From assembly GCA_008638375.1 (NCBI GenBank), contig CM018041.1:11028846-11092845 (forward strand): a stretch of 64,000 bases of DNA, in the 5' to 3' direction. This DNA comes from Nyssa sinensis. Taxonomy: Eukaryota; Streptophyta; Magnoliopsida; Cornales; Nyssaceae. Positions within the stretch are counted from its first letter, which is position 1; every line of letters starts with the position of its first letter. The translations under genes were made by a program, and so were the position numbers. This document shows, in pieces, positions 22,466-33,189 of the stretch. The notes under the pieces were generated by a model. It made no database searches, was not told the origin of the DNA, and saw only the letters and a program-made list of their open reading frames with translations.

Positions 22466-24378
22466 ATGTCTACTCCTCTTGAATCTTGAAATGCTAGTGA
22501 GGGAGTAGGAAATCCCTCTGAGATGGCTATGCCGCCTTCTTTAGAGAATGTAAGTGATCTTGCCCCCGAAGATGCCGGGGAGAGGTCTGTTGAGCCTCCC
22601 CCTAGTCCTGAGACTAGGATAGTCGATGCCTTCATAGAGCCCCAAGACAGGGCTAGGGAGACCTCTGGCAGGTCTTCCCATAGAGAAGAGGGCGAGTGCT
22701 GTTACCCAAAGCCTGTTGAACGAGTGGAGGGTGAAGTATAATTTTCCCTCAAATGTGACCTACCGAGTACCAGGCCCAATAGACCGTCCCCATAATGTTG
22801 AAGCCGGGGAGATATGTGTTTATCTTGCCTAGTTTGAAATCGGTTTGAGGCTTCCGTTGCCTGATTTAGTTAGGAAATTCTTCTGTTGGTACAAGCTCTG
22901 TCCTGCCGACCTTAATCTCAATAGTTGGCAGCAACTTTTAGGGTTTGTAGTGTTAGGTCATAAAAATGATGTAGATGTATCCATGGATCTGATCTGTAGT
23001 AATATGGATCTAAAGTTTAAGAAGGCAGAAGATCTTTTTTACATGTCTTTTGAGAAGGGGTTCCGACCCCTGTCCTCTGTTCCCACTTCTAATAAAACGT
23101 GGAAGAAGTGGTACTTCTTTGTTGGAAAAGGATGGGAGCGTGAAGACTTCCAGGATGATGTCTCGATATTCCCTCGTACCACAGGTCATAAGGGTGAGGC
23201 TTATTTCCTTAGGTCTGTTTTAGCTTTGCTATGCCTTCCGAACTGATGATCTGATGTGCCATTTCTTACTTATGCGCAGTCAGGAGTGATTGGAGGAGAT
23301 CTGAGTTTACTAACGCACTCCAAGACCAGTATCGCGTGCTTCTTTCGACTTCCAACTGGGCTCATACAGTTATTATCACCCTGGAGAACTTGATGGCCGC
23401 TCGTACTGATGAACTTAAGAAGAGGCTGAAGTCGAGATGGACTGAGGCGGAGGCCCAAGCGGCGGGGGAGGCTTCCTCCCAAGTTGAGCTTGAGCCTCCT
23501 CTATAAGTAAGAAGGAGGAGGTTGATTTCTGGCTCTCCCGAGCCACCTCCTGCCAAACCCGAGAAGGAGGCCGAACCTGCCGTTCTGATCTCGGCCGTTC
23601 CTCCTGCCCCTTCCGTTCCGAGCAGAAAGACTAAGAAGGGGAAGGCGCTTGTTGTACCGTCTGAGCAGTCTAACGAGCCGGACTACCAAATCGCCAAGAA
23701 GGCCTTTGACCAGATATGGGCCCAGGGCTCTCATCGATACAGGAGGGATAACCCTGCAAAGTTTATGAATGAGATGATGAATCTCCAAATGAAGGTAACC
23801 TCTGAAGCTTTTCTTGTCTTTTCTGTTTGCTTGCTTGTTCAGTCTAACTTGTCTGCCTTGCGTTGTGCAGAGCATGCATAGTTTAGCTGCTCTGATGGTG
23901 ACTCCCATGAGCCTTGAGGAGGCTGATAAGTTGAAGGCCGAGCTGGACGAAGTGAGGCTGGAGCTTGGAACAGCTCAATCCAAGGTTCAGGCTGCCGAGG
24001 AGAGTCTGAAGGAAGCTAGCACCAATCTTGCCGTGGCGGAATCAGAAAGGGACATCTATGCTCGGCAGGTTGCAAGACTTCAGACGGAGTTGGTCGACCT
24101 CCGAAGCACCTTTGATCAGAAGGTTCAAGAGGCAGTTGACCATGCCAAGACTGAGACTGAGACGGAATTGAGAGAGGAAGTTGACCAGATGGGGGATGAA
24201 CTGATCCGGTTTGGTTTCGAGAGCTTCCGAACTAGATTTCTGGCTAAGTTTCCAGATTTTGACGTGTAGTCAATTGTTGCTCCTAGAGCTGCTTCGTCCG
24301 GTGCTGGTCCGAGCAAAGAGGCTGCGACTACCGACCTCCCTTCGGCAGAAAATCTTGGGCCTTCTGATAAGGCTTGAG
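22466..24378 (+). pseudogene. Antisense extra gene 1 of the Tat element (putative gypsy-type transposon protein, PF04195-like, with coiled coil)
   Basis: A spliced gene opposite to gag-pol. An Ala/Pro/Ser-rich N-terminus is followed by a conserved core at 22840-23193 (LPLPDLVRKFF, NSWQQLLGF, KTWKKWYFFV), resembling the plant 'putative gypsy type transposon' domain known from extra ORFs of Tat elements. After two introns comes a Lys/Arg/Pro-rich linker and a C-terminal coiled coil (23900-24230, heptads of Leu/Ala/Glu). Intron 1 is 23194-23279 (GTGAGG...GCGCAG) and intron 2 is 23795-23870 (GTAACC...GTGCAG); both keep the frame. Breaks: TGA at 22487-22489, a frame change at about 22680-22740, TAG at 22830-22832, TAA at about 23504 and TAG at about 24267. 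The molecular role of this protein family is unknown. Confidence 0.7.
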
Positions 24379-24441
24379 GCTTTATCAGCTTAACTCTTTT
24401 GTTTTTGCCAGTCTTTTTGATGTAATGAATATTTTTTGATC

Positions 24442-24447
24442 AATAAA
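24442..24447 (+). terminator. Polyadenylation signal of antisense unit 1
   Basis: AATAAA about 65 bp after the final stop of the antisense gene, within TTGATCAATAAAATTGACTT and downstream of a T-rich segment. The segment CCAGTCTTTTTG...ATCAATAAAATTGA recurs at antisense unit 2 (25811-25860). Confidence 0.6.
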
Positions 24448-24459
24448 ATTGACTTTTCT

Positions 24460-25120
24460 TCAGATTCTTCTTGTGTTATTGCTTTTTGCGAAATTTGTTA
24501 CAAGTATAGCTGCTCTGAGCCCGTTGCATGTTAGATCAACTTTCCACTAGTTATTGGTTGCCTTCTGAGCTTCAACACTTGTAATTGAATAATGAATGCA
24601 GATTAACTTCGACTGTCTCATCATAATAAGATAAGAAAACAAACATGATCAGATAAATAGAACCCAATATTGATTTTGTATCACACAGAGTGGGAGTAAA
24701 CTCTGTAGAGTTCTGAAGTAGATTGCTCTGAACCAAAGACTTGTGAAAATAACTACGTAGCTTGTGCTCATCATTACGACGACCGAAATTACTGTTTCTG
24801 AGCCCTTAGGATCAGGATATATCAGAGCTGTTGGCCTTTGTCGTATGAATGACCTGTTATAGAATAGATAAGACTGGAGGGTCTGTATACCGGATAGGAG
24901 GGTTGTACATTTAGACTTTGCCCCCCCTTTTTTATTACTTCAGAAGCTTCAGTGCCGGACTGTGGTTTTTTATTCAAAGAGCTCTGTACCCTGTCTCTTG
25001 GTATTCCAAAGAGGCAGGTTTAATGCATCGTTTATTTATACGATTATCGTTTGGGATTTCGAGATCAACCTCTCTTTTAACCGTTGCGATGGTCCAGTTA
25101 GGTGGCTTTTGGACTTCAAG
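24460..25120. other. Spacer between the two antisense units
   Basis: About 660 bp with no supported coding region. It contains a poly-C run (about 24920-24927) and a few short non-convincing open frames. Confidence 0.4.
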
Positions 25121-25124
25121 GGTT

Positions 25125-25133
25125 TATATATAA
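25125..25133 (+). promoter_or_regulatory. TATA box of antisense unit 2
   Basis: TATATATAA in GGGTTTATATATAAGG, about 105 bp upstream of the ATG at 25235 and on the same strand as antisense unit 1. The spacing is normal for a plant Pol II promoter. Confidence 0.5.
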
Positions 25134-25234
25134 GGAAAGGAGGGCATACGGTTGCGCCCAATCCTCTTGTTCCCAAATTGTTCCCCTGTAGGAGAGACTT
25201 TAGATGTTGCCAAAAATTTGTCGTTCGCCTGGAG

Positions 25235-25650
25235 ATGATTGATGATTCTTCGTCTGAGTTAAGAATGATTAAACTGTGGCCGAGAGTTAACCTTCCCCTT
25301 GATTCAGTCTCCAAGGAAGGATTAGAGGAGGCACAAGTCCTCTTGTCCATCTTGGCATCCGGTCGAGATTTCTCCGATTGGTGGTGGACCCTCCTTGATT
25401 CAACCGAGGCTTGGAGCATTGATGAAGACGAAGGTGGGATGCCTTCATTCCTTTGTGTCTTGGCAGAGACCCTTGCTCAAATCGGCTGGAGTGTTATGCT
25501 GGATTTGAGGGAAACGAAGGTGGAGAATGGAGGTCTCCTGAAACCCAGAGCCTTCATCATTCGTTGGTCTTGAGATCAATGACAGTGATGATGAAATGGC
25601 CTGGGTGCTTCTTGATGCAGATTGGGGTTCCGGATTCCTTCCTTTCAAAT
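25235..25650 (+). pseudogene. Antisense extra gene 2 of the Tat element, unknown protein
   Basis: The frame starts MIDDSSSELRMIKLWPRVNL and includes a Trp-rich DFSDWWWTLL and an acidic SIDEDEGG. At about 25540-25570 the frame changes: an acidic, Trp-bearing tail (EINDSDDEMAW, then LLDADWGSGFLPFK and a stop at about 25648) is in another frame, so a frameshift is likely. I do not recognise the protein. It lies between a TATA box (25125) and AATAAA (25851), so it looks like a real, now broken, independent transcription unit. Upstream in-frame extension to 24962 exists but precedes the TATA box. Confidence 0.45.
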
Positions 25651-25850
25651 AGAAGCCGGTGGCAGCGGTAATGGAGGTTGGAACTTGAGCCCCTTTCCTA
25701 TTCGAGGAAGAAAGTCATGATGTTGTAGATCGTAGTGATGTAGTAGCTTCTGTAGTAACTTATGTAATAATGTCTTTACTGTAGCTTCTGTAGTAGCTTC
25801 TGTTTTATTTCCAGTCTTTTTGTACTGATGTAAACTTTTCATGAATCATC

Positions 25851-25856
25851 AATAAA
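25851..25856 (+). terminator. Polyadenylation signal of antisense unit 2
   Basis: AATAAA in CATCAATAAAATTGAG, preceded by CCAGTCTTTTTGTACTGATGTAA. This is nearly the same 3' module as at 24410-24450, suggesting that the two antisense units share a duplicated 3' end. Confidence 0.6.
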
Positions 25857-26194
25857 ATTGAGTTGTTTCTTTTTAAATCTGATGTTCTTCTTGTTCGAAT
25901 GTGCTCTTCTAGAGTTTAAAACACCTTCTTGTGCACTTTTAATAAATAATTCTTTTGCATGTTCTGAGAGTAGATCAAAGAAATTTTGCAAAAAACTTAA
26001 AGTCTTGAACCAATGTACTTTAAGCTTGCTCGGTACTGTAGTATTTGCTGCTTGTTGGTGCACAAGCCAAATAATCTAAGTATCAGCTTTAAGGTATTTC
26101 GATCTGGGAAACTTGTGTAGATAGTATTTGGACTTTGAAGACGCTTGGAACTTCCGCCTTTGGACGGACTGGATCATAGAGTCTGCATGTTGAA

Positions 26195-26752
26195 GATGGA
26201 CCAGGCTCTGGAGGCTTGTGCATTAGAAGATAAATCAAGGACTAAGACTTGTGCATTGTCATTGGACCAGGCTCTGGAGCCCTGTGCATTATAGATGGAC
26301 CAGGCTCTGGAGGCCTGTGCATTAAAAGATGGACCAAGTATTAAGACTTGTACATTATGGACCAAGTGCTAAGACTTGTACATTATGGACCAGGCTCTGG
26401 AGGCTTGTGCATTATAGATGGACCAGGTTCTGGAGGCCTGTGCATTATAGATGGACCAAGTACTAAGACTTGTACATTATGGACCAGGCACTGGAGGCCT
26501 GTGCATTATAGATGGACCAGGCTCTGGAGGCCTGTGCATTATAGATGGACCAAGTACTAAGACTTGTACATTATGGACCAGGCACTGAAGGCCTGTGCAT
26601 CATAGATGGACTAAGTACTAAGATTTGTACATTATGGAAGCCTGTGCATTAAAAGATGGACCAAGTACTAAGACTTGTATATTATGGACCAGGCTCTGGA
26701 GGCCTGTGCATTATAGATGGACCAGGCTCTAGAGGCCTGTGCATTGAAAGAT
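26195..26752. repeat. Minisatellite in the 3' region of the Tat element
   Basis: About 18 head-to-tail units of two related types: ATGGACCAGGCTCTGGAGG plus CCTGTGCATTATAG (33 bp), and ATGGACCAAGTACTAAGACT plus TGTACATT (28 bp). It lies between the integrase end (26792) and the antisense units. Tandem arrays at this place are a known property of Tat/Ogre-type elements. Confidence 0.9.
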
Positions 26753-26791
26753 GAACATTTCATGGAGGTATTAAAAAAGAAAGAAACATTT

Positions 26792-28147
26792 CTATTGATA
26801 ATACTTCCGTAAATGTTCCACGTTCCACGGCCTAGGAATAGGCGTCCCAGTCATGTCTTCTAGCCAGTAGGTGGTAGGCCTAACAACCTTCGTCACTCTG
26901 TAGGGGCCTTCCTAGTTTGGTGACAACTTTCCCATAGTGGGATTCTTGGTGTTTTGAAAGACTCTTCTTAAGACAAGGTCTCTGACTTGAAAGCTGACCG
27001 TCTTGAGCCCTACCTTGGATTTGTCGACCATTCTCTACTGATAGGCTTCCATCCTGATGCTGGCTTGATCCCTTCTTTCTTCAAACAAATCCAAATTTTT
27101 CATCAGCTGCTGATCATTGGATTCTTGCTCAAAGGCTTCAGTCCTCAGAGTTGGCATACAGATCTCAACCGGGATTACTGCTTCTGTACCATAGGCCAGT
27201 GAGAAGGGAGTTTCAGAGGTAGGAGTTCTTCTGGTCGTTCTGTAGGCCCAAAGAACTCCAGGGAGTTCCTCTGCCCACTTTCCTTTGGCCTGCTCCAACC
27301 TTTTCTTTAATCTGTCAAGGATCGTTCGGTTGGTGACCTCTGCTTGCCCATTTGCTTGTAGATGGCCTGTAGAGGCAAAGTGTTGCCTAATGTTGAGATT
27401 TTCACAGAATTTCTTGAAACCTTTACCAGTGAACTGTGTCCCATTGTCAGAGATAATCACACGTAGTATACCGAACCTGCAAACAATGTTTTTCCAGGTG
27501 AAGCTCTCAACTTCCTTTTCTGTGATATGTGTTAGAGGTTCAGCTTCGACCCAATTAGAGAAGTAGTCAATGGCTACCAAGAGATACTTCCTGTTCGGTG
27601 GGGCCTTTGGTAATGGACCCATGATGTCCATCCCCCACTGAGCAAAGGGCCAAGAACTTGGAATCGGGATGAGCTCATGATAAGGCTAGTGTTGATATGG
27701 GGCAAACTTTTGGCATTTGTCGCACTTCTGGACATACTCCTTAGCCTGCCTTAGCATGCTAGGCCAGTAATAGCCCTGAGACAGAGCTCGGTGAGCTATA
27801 GTTCTGCCTCCATTATGATTCCCGCAAATGCCCTCGTGTATTTTAGCCAAGACATATTGTGATTCTTCTGGAGCTAAGCATTTTAACAGAGGTTGAGAAT
27901 AAGACCTTCTGTAAAGTTTGTTGTTCAGGATCAGATACCGAGCCGCTTTGATTCGGAGTCTCCTGGCTTTGTTTTTGTCTTCTGGGAGGAGCTCGAATTC
28001 TAGATACTGGAGGATTGGAGTCATCCAGTTCTGGGGCTGTTCAGCAATTTGAGCGACTTGGGCTTCCTTTATGCTGGGTCCTGGCTGATAAGAGATTTTT
28101 ACTGTGGAGTTTGCTTCAAACTTTAGGCGGGACGCCATGTTTGCCAA
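26792..28147 (-). pseudogene. Integrase of the Tat element
   Basis: Reads right to left. An HHCC zinc-binding domain lies at about 27830-27690 (HEGICGNHNGG, CDKCQKF). The catalytic core has its first Asp in GMDIMGPLP (about 27625), second Asp in ISDNGTQF and Glu in NGQAEVTNR (about 27340). The C-terminal part ends PWNVEHLRKYYQ at the TAG 26792-26794. In-frame TAG stops occur at about 27686 (between zinc finger and core) and about 27035 (after the core). It would insert the cDNA into chromosomes; this copy cannot make a full protein. Confidence 0.9.
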
Positions 28148-28898
28148 AGCATCTGCTCTGCAGTTCTGGCTTCTTTCAATTTTCTGGATAGTGAATGTTT
28201 AGAAGGAATGCTTCAAGTGGTTCACCAGTTCGGAGTACCGAAGCATCCTATCATCTTTAATGGAGAATTCTCCCAAGACTTGGCTTACCACCAGTTGGGA
28301 GTCTGAGAAGACTTTAAACCTCACATTCTAGGGCCAACTTGATGCCTAAGATTAGGGCTTTATATTCTGCTTCATTGTTGGAAGCTTTGAATCCCAAGTT
28401 GACTGCTTTTTCTGACGTGAGCCCATCAGGGGACTGTAGTACCAGGCCTACTCCTGAGCCTTGATCGGTTGATGATCCATCGATGTAAAGCAGCCAGGTT
28501 CCTGAAGTTTCGATGAGTTGTGCCTTGTCTTGAAGTGCCGGGGTGAACTCGACAACAAAATCAGCCAAGGCCTGTCCTTTGATGGAGTTTCGAGGCACAT
28601 ATGATATGTCAAATTCCCCTAGCTCCACAGACCACTTCAATAATCTTCCCGATACCTCAGGTTTCCTCAATATTGACTTTAGAGGATAGGCAGTTGGGAT
28701 TTCAATTAGATGGGCATGGAAATAAGGTCGGAGCTTCCGAGCTGATATGGCCAAGGTGAAGGCTAGCTTTTCCACTTCTGGATATCTTTTTTCTGTGTCA
28801 AGTAGTGCCCTACTGACGTAGAATATGGGCCTCTGTACTCCTTTGTCCTGTCTGACTAATGTGGAGCTGACTGTGTTTTCAGAGACTGCAAGGTACAA
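28148..28898 (-). pseudogene. Dual RNase H region (RT-linked plus archaeal-type) of the Tat element
   Basis: The open part 28314-28898 holds the end of the RT-linked RNase H (SRALLDTEKRYPEVEKLAF, PRNSIKGQALADF) and then a second RNase H with LLYIDGSS (catalytic Asp) and NNEAEYKALILGI (catalytic Glu). A frameshift at about 28315 moves the rest (FSDSQLVVSQVLG, RADALANMAS) into another frame, with one more stop at about 28201. An extra archaeal-type RNase H after the RT RNase H is diagnostic of the Tat lineage. Confidence 0.85.
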
Positions 28899-29984
28899 GA
28901 GTAGTTTTTCTCCCTGTACTGGTTTTGACAGAAGTTCTGGAGAGGCTAGATACTCCTTTAGTTCTTGAAAAGCTTTCTCGCATTCTTCCGTTCACTATAA
29001 AGCTTTGTTGCCCTTCAGAGCTTTGAAGAAAGGTAGACAACGATCAGTGAATTTGGAGATAAATCTGCTTAATGCCGCGATTCTGCCATTCAGTGCCTGA
29101 ATGTCCTTTCTGGTTTTTGGTGACTTCAGCTCGATCAGAGCTTGGATTTGAGTGGGGTCTGTTTCGATACCCCCTCTAAGAGACAATGTATCCCAAGAAT
29201 TTTCCCTTCATTACCCCGAAGGTACATTCGAGGGGTTGAGCTTCATCTTGTGTTGTCTTAGGATATTGAAGGTTTGGGCTAAGTGCTGGAGGTGATTACC
29301 TTTCTGCAGATTTTTGACCAGTATATCATCAATGTATACCTCCATGGTATTGCCGAGCAGCGGGCTGAACATCTTGTTCACCAACCGCTGGTATGTGGCT
29401 CCAGCGTTCTTCAAACCGAAAGGCATTACTCTGTAGCAGTAGAGACCTCGTTCAGTTATGAAGGCTATCTTCTCCTAGTCTGGAGGGTACATCTGAATTT
29501 GGTTATACCCAGAATAGGCATCCATAAAACTCATGAGTTCGTGTCCTGCGGTGGCGTCAACCAGTTGATCTATCCTTGGCAGTGGAAAGCTGTCTTTGGG
29601 GCATGCCTTATTGAGGTCTATGTAATCAACGCAGACTCTCCACTTGCCATTTTTATTCTTGACCAAGACGGTGTTGGCTAGCCACTCGGGGTAGAATACT
29701 TCTCGTATCATTCTGGCTTCAAGCAGCCTCTGGACCTCCTCATTTATGATCCGACGCCGTTCTGGAGCAATCGGCCTTCTTTTCTGTCTAACTGGTGGGT
29801 GATTTGGATCTACCATCAGCTTGTGAGTTATCAGATTGGGATCTATACCCTCCATGTCTTTGGTCTCCCAAGCAAACATAGAGAGGTTGTCTTTCAGAAA
29901 CTTGACTATCTTCTCTTGCTCGGTATGTGTCAGGTCTGGGTCGATGTATAAATAACGCCCCTCTGATTCTGAACTGACCAACAC
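28899..29984 (-). pseudogene. Reverse transcriptase of the Tat element
   Basis: From about 29984 the frame carries the RT fingers (PVRQKRRPIAPERRRIINEE, KNGKWRVCVDY, FPLPRIDQLVDA) and SFMDAYSGYNQI. A TAG at about 29475 precedes MPFGLKNAGATYQRLVN and the catalytic EVYIDDILVK (about 29323-29345). A frameshift near 29211-29225 moves GIETDPTQIQAL onward to another frame, ending at TAG-TGA (about 28996-29001), where related elements have Gln-Trp. Family identity is secure; activity is lost. Confidence 0.9.
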
Positions 29985-30232
29985 TTTGATGGGCTCGCCA
30001 ATGGGTTTGGCTCGGCTGTCTCATCCCCTTGGGCTCAGGGGTTCTTCGATGCTATAGATGGGCAACCTTCCTCCTCGGGAGGGTGGGTGAGGACTGGATC
30101 TGTACAGTCCCGAGTGTACTGTAATTGCTATTTGGTGGCCTTCTCCTTGAGTGCAATGGCATGGCACTCTCGAGAAGTTGGTCGGCATCCTCTGACAGAG
30201 TGAACATTCTGATTGTAGACATACTTCAGACA

Positions 30233-30601
30233 TTAATGGAGGGTCGAGGTGACCGCCCCTATCTGGTGCAACCATGGTCTCCCAATTATGACGTTGTAGG
30301 GAGATTTCATATTCAACACCATGTACTCTGAGATGGTGGTCTTCTGCCCTTCTCCCTCTCCCATAGTAGTAGGAATGTCGATTCTTCCCAATGGCGTGCT
30401 GAGATTGTCATCAAAAGCTGCCATCACGGCAGTAGTAGGCTTGATGTTGTCGTGGTCTATTCCTATCTGTTTAAGTGGCTCATGGAACAATATATTGACG
30501 GAGCTGCCAGTATCGACCAGGACTCTCCTGATCTCGAAGTTGGCGATTTTGAGAGTGATGACGAGGGCATCACTGTGAGGGCAATGTACCCCTGCTAGGT
30601 C
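30233..30601 (-). pseudogene. Aspartic protease region of the Tat element
   Basis: The active-site LVDTGSSVNIL lies at about 30500-30530, followed by GRIDIPTTMGEG and YNVIIGRPWLH, the usual order in plant Ty3/Gypsy proteases. A TAA at 30602-30604 separates it from gag. A stop at 30233-30235 and frame changes follow in the poorly conserved pro-RT linker (about 29985-30232). Confidence 0.85.
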
Positions 30602-32494
30602 TTATTCAGTGAATTGGATCTCTAGTGCTGGCTTGAGCCTTTTTTCCACATTGGAGATCTGCAATACGTCCAGGGTAGCCTTGGCCTCTCGAGCGTATCT
30701 CTTTCTTGCCCTGTTGGACAATGCTGTAATAGGGGAGTCAGCATGGAGGACGTAGATGACATGGTTGTTCTGCCTCTGAGGCTCGTTTTGTCCTTCCCTC
30801 TGCTCTTGCCTCTGGTCGGGCCTCTGGTCGGGCCATTGTTGAGGCTTGTCTTCTTGGGGGTTCTGCCTTCTGTCCTGCTTGACGAACTCCCGAAGACGCC
30901 CCTTCTTTATGAGCTGCTCTATCTCATATCGGAGGGTCCTGTATGAGTTAGTCGTATGTCCATGATCTTTATGAAAATTACAATACTTACTTTGGTACCG
31001 AAGGCTGGGATCTCCTTTGATTGGTTCCGGCCACCTCAGGTTTTCCAGATCTCGAATCTTTCGGAGTACCTGGTTAGGCGTAGTGTTCAAAGGGGTAAAG
31101 TTAGTGAACTCCCTTGGTCCAGAATTGTACACAGCTCTAGGTGCTGTTTTCTTTTCTGGACTCTTGGCCCTCTTCTTGCTGGAGTCTCTTCTGTGGTCCT
31201 CCTTCTTGTGATCCTCCCTCTTCGGATTATCCCTCTGGGTCTGATCTTTGCCCTTCTGGGATGTGCAGTTGGCTTCTTCCAAGTTGATGTACTTCCTGGC
31301 CCGATCCATTAATGCCGCCATGTCGGCTGAAGGGCTCTTTGTCAAGGAGTCTCTAAAACCACCATTAGCAAGTCCAGCAGTTAAGGTAGCTACAAGGAAT
31401 TTTGGGCTACAGTCGGTGATCTCCGTGAGTTCGGCATTGAAGCACGCAATGTAGGCTCTAAGGGACTCCTCCTTAGTCTGCTTGACATTTAACAGGAATT
31501 CTGGTCCCCTTTTGAGCCTTCTGCTGGTCATAAACCTGTCCAGGAATTGCCTACCGAGCTCATAGAAGCTGGTAATTGAGCTCGGAGGGAAGTGGTGGAA
31601 CCATTTCAGAGCAATTCCCTTCAAGCTGGTAATGAAAGTTCGGCACATAAAAACATCAGAGGCCCCATGGAGGGCCATCGTATGCTGGTAGTGCGAGAGA
31701 TGATCTCTTGGGTCTCCAGATCCATCGTACAGGGTGAACTTGGGCACCATGAACTTTCTGGGCCTTTCTTCTGACATGATGGCGTGAGTGAATGGCGTGG
31801 CCAGTCGTCCGAGCAGCCTGGCCAACTCGTCTTGCTCTGAAGGGTTCTGGGCACCTCTCAAAGCAACTGTTCGGTCCATAGATTCGGCAATTTCTTCTAC
31901 CCTCCGTGGGTCTTTGAATCTGACATCTTGTGAACCTTGCCTCACAGCCTCGGCTTCAGGGTAGTCGGGCTAAGTACATCTCTCGAACGGAAGAGGGTTC
32001 CGAACCGAAGGGATTGGTGCTGCATGGGGATGAGGCCCCTGTGGTGCCGGATGCGCTCCCGAAGCCCTTGGAGTTGGGGCTCGAGTAGTGCTCCGGTAAT
32101 GGACGTCAGGCACGAAGGCTGATGTTCCCCAGCCTAGAGCTACTGACGGTTGTGGATCTCTGCCAACGCGGGCAAAACCCTGGGGGTGCCCAGGCTGGTT
32201 ATTTGGAGCCTGCTCATGGGGCTCTTCATTCTCAGTGGTAATAGGGGGTTGTGTTCCCGCAGCAATGTTGACCAGCGGGTTAGGAGGACTCGTCCCTTGA
32301 TTTTGTGTGAGCGTTGCCAGTGTACTGGTTATGGCAAGCAACTGTTCTTGCACCAGTTCATTGTGTCGTTTGATCGATTCAATCTCTTGTCGCATGGGAT
32401 CAACCATTGGCCTCCTTGCTCGTGGAACAGGCGGCCGACGTTGAGAGATTTGCGGATTCTGAGTGATCTGTCACGGTCGGAGATTTGGGGCCAT
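30602..32494 (-). pseudogene. Gag polyprotein of the Tat element
   Basis: The likely start is the ATG at 32492-32494 (MAPNLRP), 60-80 bp after the PBS. A TGA stop follows at once (32471-32473), then an open stretch with ESIKRHNELVQEQLLAI, a TAG at about 31970, and 447 open codons with the retrotransposon gag domain (FTLYDGSGDPRDHLSHYQ, ALKWFHHFPPSSI, FLDRFMTSRR), a Lys/Arg/Asp-rich region, and a CNFHKDHGHTTNSYRTL motif resembling a zinc-knuckle remnant (Cys-X2-His-X3-His). It would form the virus-like particle. Confidence 0.85.
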
Positions 32495-32550
32495 AGTTTT
32501 TCGGTGAGGAAAGAGATGAATTTGTGAGTAGAGCACTTGGAGATTAGTCG

Positions 32551-32570
32551 TTCCCACAGACGGCGCCAAA
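32551..32570 (-). other. Primer-binding site of the Tat element
   Basis: On the minus strand TTTGGCGCCGTCTGTGGGAA starts one base after the 5' LTR. TGGCGCCGTCTGTGGGAA is a common PBS of Tat-lineage elements. Confidence 0.85.
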
Positions 32571-32571
32571 C

Positions 32572-33184
32572 TGATGCTGCACTTTTCGACTCGCAATAAG
32601 TGTGGGCTCCGTGACCTGTAGAACACTCAAAAAAGGGATCAGAGGATCACCGGATTGGCTCCGGCGGTAGCCGCTCCGATGCTTAAGTAAGTAAACGGAA
32701 TTGACAAGACTGTATTGAAAGCCAAAGAATGAGCATGAAAGTAAAGCGTACCTTTAGGGTTTGATTTATAGATCGTGGCCTTCCTAAGCTAATTAAGATT
32801 CGGAGCCATGAATATAGAGATTTGATCATCGGAGATTGCAGTTACCTTGTGGAGTATTGTATAGAGATAATCATAGATAGTAGTTTCCTTGTTGAAGACT
32901 GTTTCCGTGTTGAAAACTGTTTTCTTATTCCCTGCTCGGCAACCGCTAAGGCGGTGACGAGCTCTGGAGTGTTGGTCTGGAGCCCTATAATTAACTCCGT
33001 GATCCTTATCCGGATATGTACGAGCTCTGGAGGCATATGCTTGGCTACTTCCGATCTTTCATCCTATTCTGAATGTTCGAGCGCTTAGCCATTGGCTAAG
33101 CGCGAGCCGAGTTAGCCGAGCGTGAGCTGGATTCATAGGCATACGTGTCAAGTGCCGATTGGTCTGCTCTTTTATGGTATATCA
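32572..33184 (-). repeat. 5' LTR of the Tat element (613 bp)
   Basis: Same ends as the 3' LTR (TGATATACC...GCAGCATCA on the minus strand). It holds the extra 17 bp, a near-duplication of the GTTGAAGACTGTTTCC segment. Confidence 0.95.
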
Positions 33185-33189
33185 GTATA

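Larger units (their letters stand above)
21434..33184 (-). mobile_element. Complete but inactive Tat-lineage Ty3/Gypsy retrotransposon, 11.75 kb
   Basis: Flanked by perfect 5-bp target duplications GTATA (21429-21433 and 33185-33189). It carries two TG...CA LTRs, a PBS next to the right LTR, a poly-G PPT next to the left LTR, and gag-pro-RT-RNaseH-integrase in that order on the minus strand. A second, archaeal-type RNase H after the first, the PBS sequence, tandem repeats after pol, and antisense extra frames all point to the Tat lineage. My hand count of the two LTRs gives about 26 substitutions in about 596 positions, mostly transitions, plus a 17-bp and a 1-bp indel, so the insertion is not recent. 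Every gene carries stops or frameshifts. Confidence 0.95.

Noticed and set aside
23270..23908. Minus-strand frames opposite the antisense gene (for example 23501-23908).
   Set aside because: They are shadows of the plus-strand gene, which has introns, a domain and a coiled coil.
30743..31454. Plus-strand frames opposite gag.
   Set aside because: Hydrophobic shadow translations of the charged gag region; no independent signal.
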